A DNA stretch of 36,970 nt from Planctomycetota bacterium (lineage in GTDB: Bacteria > Planctomycetota > Phycisphaerae > UBA1845 > UTPLA1): assembly GCA_016712275.1 (NCBI GenBank), contig JADJRI010000002.1, positions 1 to 36,970 of the forward strand, in the 5' to 3' direction. The position numbers and the translations under genes are program-made. The notes below the pieces were generated by a model. The model had not been told where the DNA came from. It ran no database searches and was given only the letters and a program-made list of their open reading frames with translations. The first letter of the stretch is position 1, and each line of letters opens with the position of its first letter. Below, piece by piece: positions 16,337-24,789 of this stretch.

Positions 16337-19300
16337 CTTCCAGACCGACAGTATAAAAGGACGGATCTCCCGACGTGCCGCTGAGTGGATCGATCGAAAG
16401 ATACCGGAAGGAAATGCATCCGGACTCTTCGCTGATGATCACTTCAAAGGTGTTGCTGCTGCCAACCGGGACATTGTATCGATGTGCGTCATTCCATTGT
16501 ATGACCAGGAGTCTATTCGGCACGGCACCCAGGATTATTGCGTGGATGCTACCGCCGAGACTCATATTAAGGTCGCGCCACAGCGGCGCGATCATGGCAT
16601 GGAGGCCGCTCGGCGTCGCCGCGGGAAACGCGGCGGCATTAAATGCGCTACCGGTAAAGGAACTGAAGTGAACGAACCCGTTCGCGTGGACGCGAATGGC
16701 GCTTCGCGAAACCCCGAAGTAATTCAGGGTGAATCCCGGCGGGAAGGTCAGTAAGACTGAACCTTCATCGCCCACAGCCGGAATGGCCGTTCCGGGAATG
16801 CCGGAGATGTCGATGAATCCGTCGGTGCAGGTGAGATCCGGCGCATAAGTGATAGCGCCGCAAGTCGGCGTTCCCGTTTGCGGAACACCCGACAGGCTCA
16901 AACAGCCCGCATTGGTCAAGACCTGACATGAACCATCGGCGAAGCAGCACGCTTCCGTTTCGCACGGTGTGCCGCAGGTTTGCGTCTCATCCCACGAATA
17001 ACCCGGCGCGCTGCAATTGGCTTCCGTGGCCATGGAACAGGGCGCGCCGCTCGGCGGGCAGCATCGGCCGGTGGGCGGACAAGGCGGATCGACCGACACG
17101 CAGAACGAGTTCGCGCCGCGATAAGTGCCACCGCCGGACTCGCAGAGACCGAGCGTCGTTTCAATGCAGCCGCCTTCAGGCTGGCAGCAGGCGCCGACGG
17201 CGCACGGATCGGGATCGCAATCGGTGCCGGGGCCTTGATGGGTACCGCCGCCGGTGGTGCAGGCAAGTGGAGCGGTGTCACCCGTGCAAACACCGGTGTT
17301 GCAGCATGCGCCGCACGGCGGAAGTCCTTGCGTTGCGATAATGGACCATGATGCGAGCGTGCCTGTATCGCTTCCGGTATCATCCCACACTTTGAGTTCC
17401 CAGATGCTGTCTAAGCTCATTCCATTAAAGGCTGACAGCAGTCCGTCCGGCCTGTAGCTCCCGGAAGGGATGTTCGTATCGCCGGCCAGCGCAGCGGCGG
17501 AATCAAATGTCCCAGCCGCAGAATCATCAAATGTATAGGGGCCTGCGATATTCGCGTTGTTGCCGTCACCATTCATCAAGGTCACTATTGTGTTTGACGC
17601 CACGTGGCGCAGGGTCATATTCACGTCGGAGTACCACGTATGTGCCGGTGAGAAGGTGAACTGCACATCCAAATCACCGATTATCGTGCCGGTGCCCGAA
17701 ATTGATTGTGAAACAGTTACACCTGCCGGAAGATTGTCCGGAACGGGTGCCGGAAGGCCAGACGAGCCGTCATATGTCGTACTTGTTCCAAGCTCCGACG
17801 AGCAGTTGGAGCCGTCGCCGTTGAATGAACCTCCGAGGCTCGAACAGGCAGCAGCAGGTACTTCCTGGCAGATGCCGCCTGTTAGGCAGCATGCACCAAC
17901 CACCGATGGGGCTACCAGCAAATTAAACGTCCCGCCTGCAGCCGGAAAACCCTTGGATGCCACTCGAATGCGATAGCTTATGGTGCTGAGCAGGTTGACG
18001 ACGGCCTTGGATTGGGTTCCGCTGCCACAGCCCACTGAATCGTCGTTGCAACCGACCAAGAGGCCGCCGCAAGCATCGTAGACTTCCACGATAGTATCCT
18101 GCGTGGTTCCATTGCATGTGCTAATGTCCCACCAACCGGAAGAGTTGGGTTGAAACGAGTACCAAACATCTTTGTCGACGTTTTCCGTACAACCCGTCGG
18201 CGAACCATCGAGAGCTGCAAAAGAATTACTTCCATTCACACCTGCAGGACTATTGCCAGCCGCTCCAATTGAGGTGGGTGTCGAGCAATTATCATTCGAT
18301 GGTGGCCCGCCCAGTGTGATCGAACCCACGTACTTGTAGCTTGACCCACCGACTGCTGCGCCTCCGGTCGTGCTGACCGGACTGGGCGTGATCTTGACGC
18401 CGTACCAAGTTCCTGCGACCGCCGCAATAGTTGCTGAAGTAGACTGACAACGCGTCGATACCGATGATGTCGTCAGCAGCGTCGAAGGGCACGTTCCGGT
18501 TGCGCTGAGTTGATGAATTGAAACGGCCACGGCATGCTGAGCGGTTACACTGGCCACCAGCGTGTCGGAGGAAGCAGCTTGAAAACGATACCAGTCTGTG
18601 TCGCGTGCATCGCCGTAGCCCCGGGCCGATCCTGAAATATTCGTACCGGGAAATCCCACGGACGCCATGTCTGTAAATAGATTCTGATTGGCCGGCATGT
18701 CGCAACCGCCATTGACTTCAGGCCCGAATCCCGCTTCGTATTCTCGTGTCGGGCTGGCGCCCGGTGTCAGTATGCACGTCGAGCAGTCAACGGCCCCTAC
18801 ACATGGGACACCATTGTCAGTGATCCGTAGAATAAATGACGAAGTGTTTGCGCCACCACTGAATGGAGAAATCCAAACAAAATAGGTCTGGCCTGGAATT
18901 GTGCACCAGGAAGTTGATGCTTGAATCCCAGAGCAAGCGCTTCCACTATCATCGCCAGTCGCGATAATTGTCAGTCCGTCGCACGAACCGCAAAGAACTT
19001 CCATTACCGTGTCGACCGCAGCACCCGGACACAAGGCAGCCGTCAACGAATTGCCAGAGCCAACAACTGAATACCAAAGGCCCCTTCGGCCGGTACTTGA
19101 GCCGCCCGACATGCTGACACTTGCTGATGTACCAAAGTACGGAGGCGAGGGTGAGGTTGGCGCACCGAAGATCGGGTTGTACTCGACTGTCGCTCCCGTA
19201 AATGTTCCGGCCACATCCACCGGAGTCAAATAGGGGCCAATTATCGCCTGTGCAGTTGCACAATTGTCGTTATTTGGAGCAGATGCCGGGTTGACGATAA

Positions 19301-19913
19301 TTGAAATGTAGAATCCACCGTAAACGACCGCATTGTCCGTAACAAACACCGGCAATGACTTGGTTCCGGCCGTGGTACCCGCGCTAATTCCTACCGTTGC
19401 AGAGTAGATACCGTCGCCACTTACTTCATCTCCAGATGACCCCGAATCATTCAGAACAAACGTCGGTGATGCGCCAATAGAAGTCGCATTGACAACAACG
19501 ATCGTCCCGACCGGAAGTGCGCCCCCCGCGCATGCACTTGGCGTCGCGATAAGGAGAGTCGATGCACCCGCTTCTGTAACATTTGGAGACGCATAGCCAA
19601 TGCCTGTGATTCCGGATGTATCCAACGCACCATTACTATTTCGCGGACTTGGAAATCCACGAACGAAATCTTGAGCATTGTTGTTTGTATCCGTCGATCC
19701 GCAATTGACTCTAAAAATCGCTGCATCGACCGATGGGGCCGGCGCATTATTCGCTGAACTGAATACAGCGCCCGGTTCATTCCAAGTGGCTGTGCCAAAG
19801 CCAACGAGGTCGACGATGGTGGCACCCGTCGGCGTTGCCCCGTCAGGCAACTGTAGAGTTGCATAGAGCGACCTTTCCGTCATTCGCGGCCATGGCGATT
19901 GAACCACTTGCAT
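16218..19913 (-). CDS. Main head segment of the 20260->12022 giant: lamin-tail end, PPC-like domains, P-domain, vicinal-Cys repeats, NIDO-like domain
   Basis: This clean open frame of about 3.7 kb starts in the last strands of a lamin-tail domain (TIVDLVGFGTATWNE). Two domains that open with NDNC and resemble bacterial pre-peptidase C-terminal folds follow (SAPNNDNCATAQA; PSNDNCSTPTSIG ... DKDVWYSFQP). Near 17790-17340 lies a proprotein-convertase P-type domain (HTWYSDVNMTLRHVASNTIV ... DSIWELKVWDDTGSDTGTL). Cys repeats of about 40 residues start with GACC/GRCC/EACC. A beta-rich domain with VHANGFVHFSSFTG and FEVIISEESGCISFRYL is NIDO-like. No protease catalytic domain accompanies the P-domain, so its role is probably adhesive. 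The frame ends after CPQPEARAVSA, which is an artefact of the break near 16240. Confidence 0.85.
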   Translation of the reverse strand: MQVVQSPWPRMTERSLYATLQLPDGATPTGATIVDLVGFGTATWNEPGAVFSSANNAPAPSVDAAIFRVNCGSTDTNNNAQDFVRGFPSPRNSNGALDTSGITGIGYASPNVTEAGASTLLIATPSACAGGALPVGTIVVVNATSIGASPTFVLNDSGSSGDEVSGDGIYSATVGISAGTTAGTKSLPVFVTDNAVVYGGFYISIIVNPASAPNNDNCATAQAIIGPYLTPVDVAGTFTGATVEYNPIFGAPTSPSPPYFGTSASVSMSGGSSTGRRGLWYSVVGSGNSLTAALCPGAAVDTVMEVLCGSCDGLTIIATGDDSGSACSGIQASTSWCTIPGQTYFVWISPFSGGANTSSFILRITDNGVPCVGAVDCSTCILTPGASPTREYEAGFGPEVNGGCDMPANQNLFTDMASVGFPGTNISGSARGYGDARDTDWYRFQAASSDTLVASVTAQHAVAVSIHQLSATGTCPSTLLTTSSVSTRCQSTSATIAAVAGTWYGVKITPSPVSTTGGAAVGGSSYKYVGSITLGGPPSNDNCSTPTSIGAAGNSPAGVNGSNSFAALDGSPTGCTENVDKDVWYSFQPNSSGWWDISTCNGTTQDTIVEVYDACGGLLVGCNDDSVGCGSGTQSKAVVNLLSTISYRIRVASKGFPAAGGTFNLLVAPSVVGACCLTGGICQEVPAAACSSLGGSFNGDGSNCSSELGTSTTYDGSSGLPAPVPDNLPAGVTVSQSISGTGTIIGDLDVQFTFSPAHTWYSDVNMTLRHVASNTIVTLMNGDGNNANIAGPYTFDDSAAGTFDSAAALAGDTNIPSGSYRPDGLLSAFNGMSLDSIWELKVWDDTGSDTGTLASWSIIATQGLPPCGACCNTGVCTGDTAPLACTTGGGTHQGPGTDCDPDPCAVGACCQPEGGCIETTLGLCESGGGTYRGANSFCVSVDPPCPPTGRCCPPSGAPCSMATEANCSAPGYSWDETQTCGTPCETEACCFADGSCQVLTNAGCLSLSGVPQTGTPTCGAITYAPDLTCTDGFIDISGIPGTAIPAVGDEGSVLLTFPPGFTLNYFGVSRSAIRVHANGFVHFSSFTGSAFNAAAFPAATPSGLHAMIAPLWRDLNMSLGGSIHAIILGAVPNRLLVIQWNDAHRYNVPVGSSNTFEVIISEESGCISFRYLSIDPLSGTSGDPSFYTVGLEDDTSSAGVNVSTPIANNSCVVFVRNGQTCPQPEARAVSA

Positions 19914-20151
19914 CGGGTGTCGGCAGTGCAGCCGATTGACCGGCGACCCAACTGGATCCAGCGGCCTCGCCGATAAGAAGAAATCGATTTCCCGGAAGTG
20001 TTACGCTTGGTAGATTCGTCACCGACCAGGATGATCCCGCACTGCTTGCGTATTGAACGGACCAACCCGTAAGGTCTTGGGACCCGGGGCCGGAATTATA
20101 AATCTCAATATAGTCGTTCGAATATGGCGCCGCCGTTTCCCCCCGCACCAT
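19843..20151 (-). CDS. Lamin-tail domain segment of the 20260->12022 giant
   Basis: From about 20133 the frame reads APYSNDYIEIYNSGPGSQDL, TGWSVQYASSAGSSWSVTNL and RFLLIGEAAGSSWV. This is the typical core of a lamin-tail domain: an asn-aspartate-tyrosine start, a GWSVQY strand and a FLLIGEA strand. It ends at GKVALCNSTVA, where the next frame continues with the expected TIVDLVGFG strand. The apparent ATG at 20151 has no ribosome site and is upstream of in-frame sense by only a few codons, so this is an inner piece of the gene starting at 20260. Confidence 0.75.
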   Translation of the reverse strand: MVRGETAAPYSNDYIEIYNSGPGSQDLTGWSVQYASSAGSSWSVTNLPSVTLPGNRFLLIGEAAGSSWVAGQSAALPTPDASGSIAMAANDGKVALCNSTVA

Positions 20152-20260
20152 AAATCTGACTAATCACAACGCCGGCTTGAATACTCGTGGTCGCCGACAA
20201 TAACGAACTGCATGCGACACAATAGCCAATTACACGGCGCATTGAATACGTCGAGGACAT
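20105..20260 (-). CDS. N-terminal segment with signal peptide of the 20260->12022 giant
   Basis: ATG at 20260 is preceded by GGAGA six to ten bases upstream. The frame reads MSSTYSMRRVIGYCVACSSL and then a small hydrophobic run to SIQAG, a signal peptide with cleavage near AxA-G. The next text, VVISQIYGAGGNGGA, is the normal opening strand of a lamin-tail domain. It then hits an early stop at 20105 because one base is missing in GGCGGCGCC near 20130. The neighbouring frame continues the domain at once. At 51 codons it is not a separate gene. Confidence 0.72.
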   Translation of the reverse strand: MSSTYSMRRVIGYCVACSSLLSATTSIQAGVVISQIYGAGGNGGAIFERLY

Positions 20261-20643
20261 GCTCTTCTCCTTTGGTGCCCTTGGAATTTTGAATTCTTCC
20301 TTCCCACTGAGACGAGTTCACAGAAACACATCCACGCGCGCCGAGAGGGCGCGGTGGAACGCAAGATTCTCTTATGGTCAACAAGCCTCGCTTGCCGGCG
20401 CGCAAAAAACGCGCGCAGTGACAAAGCGTGCAAATTGCACCGGCAACATAATTGCGCGAAACAAAATGCCCTAAGCCTGTTTTCCTATTTCCCCGACCTT
20501 AGTGCCCTATTGATGGCATGTTGTTGGCGTGAGACTTGCTGCTTCCCTCGTCCACTCCAATTGATGCCACCCGTTCCGAACGTCACCGCCAAGTGGCGGC
20601 CCCTTATCTTGGAAACCTGCTCACTGCTCAATCCACTTTGATT

Positions 20644-20673
20644 TTGACTATTACTCTGACCCAATTTGATACT
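20644..20673 (+). promoter_or_regulatory. Candidate sigma-70-like promoter, rightward
   Basis: TTGACT (20644-20649) and GATACT (20668-20673) are separated by 18 bases, close to the bacterial -35/-10 consensus. The second half lies in the motif that recurs at 20945-20967, where the -10-like element is TATACT but no good -35 is seen. The nearest rightward gene is more than 800 bases away, so either a small RNA or a long leader would be made. Seen by eye only. Confidence 0.3.
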
Positions 20674-20967
20674 TAGTCTTCTAACCACTTTCAGAATGCA
20701 AGTCAAGAAAATCTTCTGGGGATATTCCAGCAATTCTACATTACTTGTGACGACACCATAACAAGTTGTTGCATTAGAATTGATTCGGAGTCAATTAAAC
20801 ACCCGCGATGATGACTGCGTCTGCCAACTGTTTCGCTGATCCAAAATCTGCGCAAAGGTCGCGTTACAAGTGAAATGCAAAACTCAAGTTGAAGAATCAG
20901 TTTCAAAGTCAGTTTACCCATCCATCACGAAACTGTTACGTTAACTCTGAACCAATCCTATACTTAG
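20654..20967 (+). repeat. Two direct copies of a 23-base motif, 291 bases apart
   Basis: The copies are at 20654-20676 and 20945-20967. Both read CTCTGA, then C or A, then CCAAT, then TTG or CCT, then ATACTTAG; 19 of 23 positions agree. Both are preceded by TTA or TTAA. The stretch between them is unremarkable and AT-rich. They could be two binding sites for the same regulator or two promoter cores. Confidence 0.5.
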
Positions 20968-21490
20968 GTGAAGCTGAATTCGGGACCATAGTGTAGTTTC
21001 AGTCTACATGGGGAATCTACCCCTATATACACTCAGTCTTCATTTTTGACATGCAAATGTGCATCGCGCATGTGATTTCGCGCGCATTGGGGTAAACACC
21101 CTAGTCTTGGGCCTTCGCGAGACTGCCAACTGTGTGTCAGTGCGGTCGTCCTATCGCAAGTAAGAAAAAATTGACGGCGCGATTCATCCAATAGAAAGGC
21201 CGACGTCTTCAAGGGCGGGTTCGGTTCAACGATCCTTCGAGCAAACGGCTCAATGACCTCATGATGTTGAATTCGGCCCCGCCACGAATTGTGAGTGACG
21301 CCCAACATTGCAAGAAACGACCCGCTGCAGATTGCCACCACCGTGACAGGTTGCCGATGGGTGACTGTCGGCACCGAGCGATCGTATGACACACGCACTC
21401 ATGTCGAATCGCCTCGAAAGCGAACGAACCCGTACACGCCGCTACGGCACCGACTGACAAATCAAAAGGCAAAAAACAATTCACGAGGCG

Positions 21491-21858
21491 ATGACGCAAG
21501 ACATCGGTCCAATTCAATACGGCCAGTCGATCGCGGCTTGGACCGAATCGTCACAGGGCCGCGACAGAATCGTCGAAGTTTCACGGCAACTCTTGCGGGA
21601 ACTCGGCCGACATCAGATTCGCAACATGGCAGATTCGATTCCCCTTCAATACAACATCTTTGTGTGCGACCTATTGATCGATGCGCGAGTTGCCGAACCG
21701 CGATGCGAAGCGAGACACCCGTGCCCATGCGACTCAACTTGCGGCCGACGAAGAACGGGATTAATACGAGTAGAAGTCGCATTCGGATCGCGACTTCAGC
21801 CACGAAGGCAAAAGAAGCAAGCCATCCAAAGCGCGAACGCATCGAGGACGCACCATGA
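21491..21858 (+). CDS. Doubtful small gene before the aldehyde dehydrogenase
   Basis: From ATG 21491 the frame reads MTQDIGPIQYGQSIAAWTES and stays protein-like to about IDARVAEPRCEARH near 21715. A different frame then gives RLNLRPTKNGINTSRSRIRI and ends at TGA 21856-21858, overlapping the dehydrogenase ATG as ATGA. If one frameshift is allowed near 21720, a basic protein of about 120 residues would be translationally coupled to the dehydrogenase. I recognise no family, and the ribosome site (GAGG) is too close to the ATG. It may be noncoding. Confidence 0.25.
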
Positions 21859-22214
21859 TCGATTCACACATATTGAAAACCTGGAGCGGCTACATCGAAG
21901 GCCGATGGTGCCCGGCCGACTCCGAAGACGAATCCGGCGTTTTCAATCCTGCCACCGGGGAATTACTCGCCAACGTGCCGCGCATGGGCGGCGCCGAAAC
22001 CACTCGCGCCATTGAGGCGGCCGAACGGGCATTGCGCAAGCCCGCAAGCATCAACCAACGCCGCAAATGGCTCAATCAAATTGCCGACTTGCTTTTGGAA
22101 AATCGCGACGAACTGGGCCGCATCGTTACTCTCGAAAATGGAAAACCTAAAAGGAAGGCCGGGGCGAAGTGGACTATGCCGCCGGTTTTTTTCGCTATGG
22201 CGCAAGGCATGTGA
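21855..22214 (+). CDS. GabD-like succinate-semialdehyde/aldehyde dehydrogenase, N-terminal part
   Basis: ATG at 21855 follows GAGGA with a six-base gap. The text LKTWSGYIEGRWCPADS, FNPATGELLANVPRMGG and LLLENRDELGRIVTLENGKP is the normal beginning of an NAD(P)-dependent aldehyde dehydrogenase of the succinate-semialdehyde group. After GKP the frame fails. An extra A in the run at 22150-22153 (AAAA to AAAAA) would restore KKEGRGEVDYAAGFFRYGA, which continues in the frame ending at 23299. The tail of this open frame after that point is not real protein. One gene, 21855-23299, about 481 codons, is the correct unit, close to the family's usual length of about 480. Confidence 0.85.
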   Translation: MIDSHILKTWSGYIEGRWCPADSEDESGVFNPATGELLANVPRMGGAETTRAIEAAERALRKPASINQRRKWLNQIADLLLENRDELGRIVTLENGKPKRKAGAKWTMPPVFFAMAQGM

Positions 22215-23299
22215 CAAAACTGCGCAGCCGAAAACTCAAGGAGCAACCGCGAGGACATCAATGGACGGTACATTATCGTCCGGCCGGCGTGGCGGGATTG
22301 ATTACGCCGTGGAATTTCCCGCTCGCGATGATCGCCAAGAAACTTCCCGCCGCCATCGCGGCCGATTGCCCTTGTGTCATCAAACCGGCGAGCCAGACGC
22401 CGTTGTCGACCATTGCGCTTGTGGCGCTGATCGAAAAGGCGGGCATGCCCGCCGGAAAAGTCAACCTCGTCATGGGACGGGCCGCAGAAATCGGCGAGAT
22501 TCTGTGCAAACATCCGGCCGTTCGCTCGATCAGCTTCACCGGCTCGACTGAAATCGGCAAAGTGCTGGCGCACAATGCAGCCAACCATGTCAAGAGACTG
22601 GCACTGGAACTGGGAGGCAATGCGCCATTCATTGTTTTTGGCGATGCAAATCTCGATCTGGCGGCCGACCAGTTGATTCTGAACAAATTCCGCGCCAGCG
22701 GTCAGACTTGCGTGTGCACAAATCGCGTTTACGTGCAGCGGAACATTGCTGGGGCATTTGCGACTAAAGTGGTTGAACGCGTCAATCGACTGAAAGTCGG
22801 CGACGGCATGCTCGACGATACCGACATCGGGCCGCTGATCGACAAGGCGGGTTTCGACAAGGTACGACAGCACGTCGAAGACGCCGTCACAAAAGGCGCG
22901 CGGTGTGTCGCAGGCGGACAACCGCCCGAGCCGCTGGCCGATCATGGATACTACTTTCCTCCGACAGTTCTGCGAAATGTGAGCGAGAATTCACGATGCG
23001 TACTGGAAGAAACATTCGGCCCCATCGTGCCCATCATTGAATTCGACGAAGAGGCTGAAGCCATCGAGCGCGCCAACGGAACCGAATTCGGATTGGCGGC
23101 CTATCTTTTTACGGGCGATGACAAGCGCGCCCGTCGCATGATTTCCGCTCTCCAATTCGGCCACATCGGGCACAACTCCGGCACCGGGCCGACTCCCGAG
23201 GCGCCCTTTGGCGGCATTAAGCAATCCGGCTTTGGACGCGAGGGCGGGCTTGAAGGGCTCATGGAATTTGTTGAGCCGCAGACACAAGCCAGGCAATAA
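22169..23299 (+). CDS. GabD-like succinate-semialdehyde/aldehyde dehydrogenase, catalytic part
   Basis: This frame carries the whole catalytic core: VAGLITPWNFPLAM with the oxyanion Asn, IKPASQTPLS cofactor site, SFTGSTEIGK of the nucleotide fold, LELGGNAPFIVFGDA with the general-base Glu, and SGQTCVCTNR with the nucleophile Cys. It ends with APFGGIKQSGFGREGG, as in GabD. The reaction expected is NAD(P)-dependent oxidation of succinate semialdehyde or a similar aldehyde to the acid, in the cytoplasm. Substrate choice cannot be read from sequence; other semialdehydes are possible. No GABA transaminase gene is nearby. The weak hairpin TTGCCT...AGGCAA at about 23323-23343 could end transcription. 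Confidence 0.88.
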   Translation: MDYAAGFFRYGARHVTKLRSRKLKEQPRGHQWTVHYRPAGVAGLITPWNFPLAMIAKKLPAAIAADCPCVIKPASQTPLSTIALVALIEKAGMPAGKVNLVMGRAAEIGEILCKHPAVRSISFTGSTEIGKVLAHNAANHVKRLALELGGNAPFIVFGDANLDLAADQLILNKFRASGQTCVCTNRVYVQRNIAGAFATKVVERVNRLKVGDGMLDDTDIGPLIDKAGFDKVRQHVEDAVTKGARCVAGGQPPEPLADHGYYFPPTVLRNVSENSRCVLEETFGPIVPIIEFDEEAEAIERANGTEFGLAAYLFTGDDKRARRMISALQFGHIGHNSGTGPTPEAPFGGIKQSGFGREGGLEGLMEFVEPQTQARQ

Positions 23300-23300
23300 G

Positions 23301-23671
23301 CGGCTTTGATGATTCCGAATCGTGTTGCCTTGAGCCTTGAGGCAAACATCACATGACAAACACCTACCGCATCGTGGCATTCTCCGAATGCTAAACGAAT
23401 CGACAGATCAATCGGCTCGATTTCTTGAGCAGCGACACTGGCCGCAGATTTGCGCGGCATCTGCAAACTTGTACTGAGATCGGTTTCGACGACGCGCAAC
23501 GCTCCTGAAAAAAGGCAGTATCTTCCAATATCGCATACTGTAGACTTGGAAATGCCGAAGGACCATTTGACCGAGCAGCTCGATTGAAGTAAGCCAACCT
23601 GATACAACAACCCCAATATAGGCAATTGACGAACCGCAAAGGCGATGTAAACTACTATAAATCAACAGTTT
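23301..23671 (+). other. Intergenic region between the dehydrogenase and tRNA-Thr
   Basis: Nothing protein-like is seen in any frame. A short inverted repeat (TTGCCT and AGGCAA) lies just past the dehydrogenase stop, and the tRNA promoter candidate is at the right end. The remainder has no feature I can name. Confidence 0.5.
23626..23653 (+). promoter_or_regulatory. Candidate promoter of tRNA-Thr
   Basis: TTGACG (23626-23631) and TAAACT (23648-23653) are separated by 16 bases. A start some seven bases later would leave a leader of about 12 bases before the mature tRNA at 23672. TACTAT just downstream is an alternative -10 with worse spacing. Confidence 0.4.
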
Positions 23672-23744
23672 GCCGCCTTAGCTCAGTTGGTAGAGCAGCG
23701 GTTTTGTAAACCGCAGGTCGTCGGTTCGAGTCCGATTGGCGGCT
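23672..23744 (+). tRNA. tRNA-Thr (anticodon UGU)
   Basis: The 73 bases fold as a cloverleaf. The acceptor is GCCGCC with GGCGGC and a U-U apposition at the seventh pair. The D-arm has TTAGCTCAGTTGGTAGAGCA. The anticodon stem GCGGT/ACCGC encloses TTTGTAA, giving anticodon TGT. The T-arm is GTCGG-TTCGAGT-CCGAT. CCA is not encoded. Codons read are ACA and by wobble ACN. The gene stands alone, between a dehydrogenase on one strand and an isomerase on the other. Confidence 0.95.
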
Positions 23745-23882
23745 GTCAATCCATTCCTGCCAAACGAATTCCCGAACTCACGAGTTGACGCGCGCGAATC
23801 ATCTACGCCCAAAGTGTGCACAAAGTCTCATTCACGATCGAAACCGGGAACTCATCAAATTCGAAACCGGCCACCCATCCGC

Positions 23883-24789
23883 CTACTGCTCGACGCTCTC
23901 CAAGTCGAACTTCGGCGCATACTTGTCGCCCTTGTACGCCGACAACGTCACGGGCTTCTCATCGAAGTGTTTTTGTAAGAATTGAGCAGCGGCCGGAAAC
24001 ACTTTGTCCGCTTCCGCCAGCGCGGGGTTCCACAGCTTCGGCCAGTCCAGACACAGATACCCGCGATAGCCGATGCCTTTGAGCAACTGAATCATCCGCG
24101 GCAATTCGACATTTCCCTGCCCCGGCACGGCGTAACCTTCGAACGACCCATCCGCGCCAAACTTTCCGTCGCTGATGTGAATCATGCCGACCTTCGCGCC
24201 CAGCCGCGGAATCGATGTCGTCGGCCGCTCCCGTCGCAGCGCCGCGCTCAGCGGGTTCCACAAACATTTCACCGCGGGCGAATTCACCGCATCGACGAGA
24301 TACCACATCGCGTTCGAATCGGTAAAGTCTCCGCTGTTCTCGATCAGAATCGTCACGCGATTCGCCGCCGCATAATCGGCCAGTTCGCGAAGCGACGCCG
24401 CAATCCGCGCCAGCACCGTCTCGCGACGCTCGCCAACCAGCAGCCAGAACCAATCGCGGAAGCTCAAGAGCCGAATACGCGAACGAACGGACACTCCAGC
24501 TTGCCCGCCAGCTCGTGTACTCGCACCTGGGCCTTGTTGTCCGCGACTTCCTTCGCATCCTGCATGTGAAATGCGGCCGACGTGGAGAGACACACCAACT
24601 CGACGCCCGTCTCGCGCATCAAATGGGCAATCTTCGTCGGGTTCGACGCAAGCTGCGGCGCGAGCGGCAGGTGCATCTGCCCTTCCAGCCCGCGCAGCTC
24701 GATGCCCTGATAGCCATATTCCTTGGCCTTCTCGACCATGGTCGCCAGGCTCCACCCCGGACACCTACGCTGCTGAATGCAAGTTTCAT
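23883..24789 (-). CDS. Sugar phosphate isomerase/epimerase-like TIM-barrel protein (two frameshifts)
   Basis: The natural start is ATG 24789, giving MKLAFSSVG. One missing T near 24768 shifts the frame, which then reads CPGWSLATMVEKAKEYGYQG and on to KLECPFVRVFGS. A second missing base near 24465-24470 breaks it again before SFRDWFWLLVGERRETVL, which runs clean to the stop at 23883. Family marks are GIELRG early, VTILIENSGDF and MIHISDGKFGADG with metal-binding Glu and His/Asp, GQGNVELPRMIQLLKGIGY, and a closing LCLDWPKLW. This matches the AP-endonuclease-2/xylose-isomerase-like superfamily, whose members isomerise or epimerise sugars or inositol-type compounds in the cytoplasm. The exact substrate is unknown. 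Total about 302 codons, a normal size. Confidence 0.8.

Larger units (their letters stand above)
12022..20260 (-). other. Reconstructed single giant gene: lamin-tail, PPC-like, P-domain, Cys repeats, TSP3/CGCG repeats, cohesin-like, HYR, dockerin-like (about 2,740 codons, seven frameshifts)
   Basis: Successive minus-strand frames continue one another's domains. Breaks lie near 20125-20140 (base missing in GGCGGCGCC, lamin-tail), 19843-19860 (lamin-tail end), 16232-16243 and 16196-16206 (one base missing each, around ACCVGLTC), 15789-15796 and 15688-15695 (one base added each, in CCGGACAAG of two neighbouring repeats), and 15011-15025 (one G missing before GGCTGG, in the cohesin-like domain). 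Between them are clean stretches of 3.0 and 3.7 kb. The net shift is not zero, so the breaks do not cancel. One gene with a start at 20260 and a stop at 12022 explains all of it. Confidence 0.75.
20261..21490 (+). other. Long intergenic region with AT-richer centre
   Basis: No reading frame here looks like a protein. The part next to the minus-strand start has two GC-rich inverted repeats: CGCGCC/GGCGCG at 20337-20353, and a GCGCG...CGCGC pair around an A6 run near 20396-20418. From about 20440 to 21050 the sequence is clearly richer in A and T than its surroundings and carries the repeated promoter-like motif described separately. It separates the leftward giants from the rightward dehydrogenase, so it should hold promoters for both directions. 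Confidence 0.5.

Noticed and set aside
4100..20260. Programmed ribosomal frameshifting in the giant genes
   Set aside because: Break sites share no slippery sequence or downstream structure, insertions and deletions are mixed, and the same kind of break occurs in housekeeping-type genes of the window.
21295..21858. Plus-strand frame of 187 codons before the dehydrogenase
   Set aside because: Most of it is Arg/Thr-rich low-sense text; only its last 45 codons might be real, as noted for the doubtful small gene.
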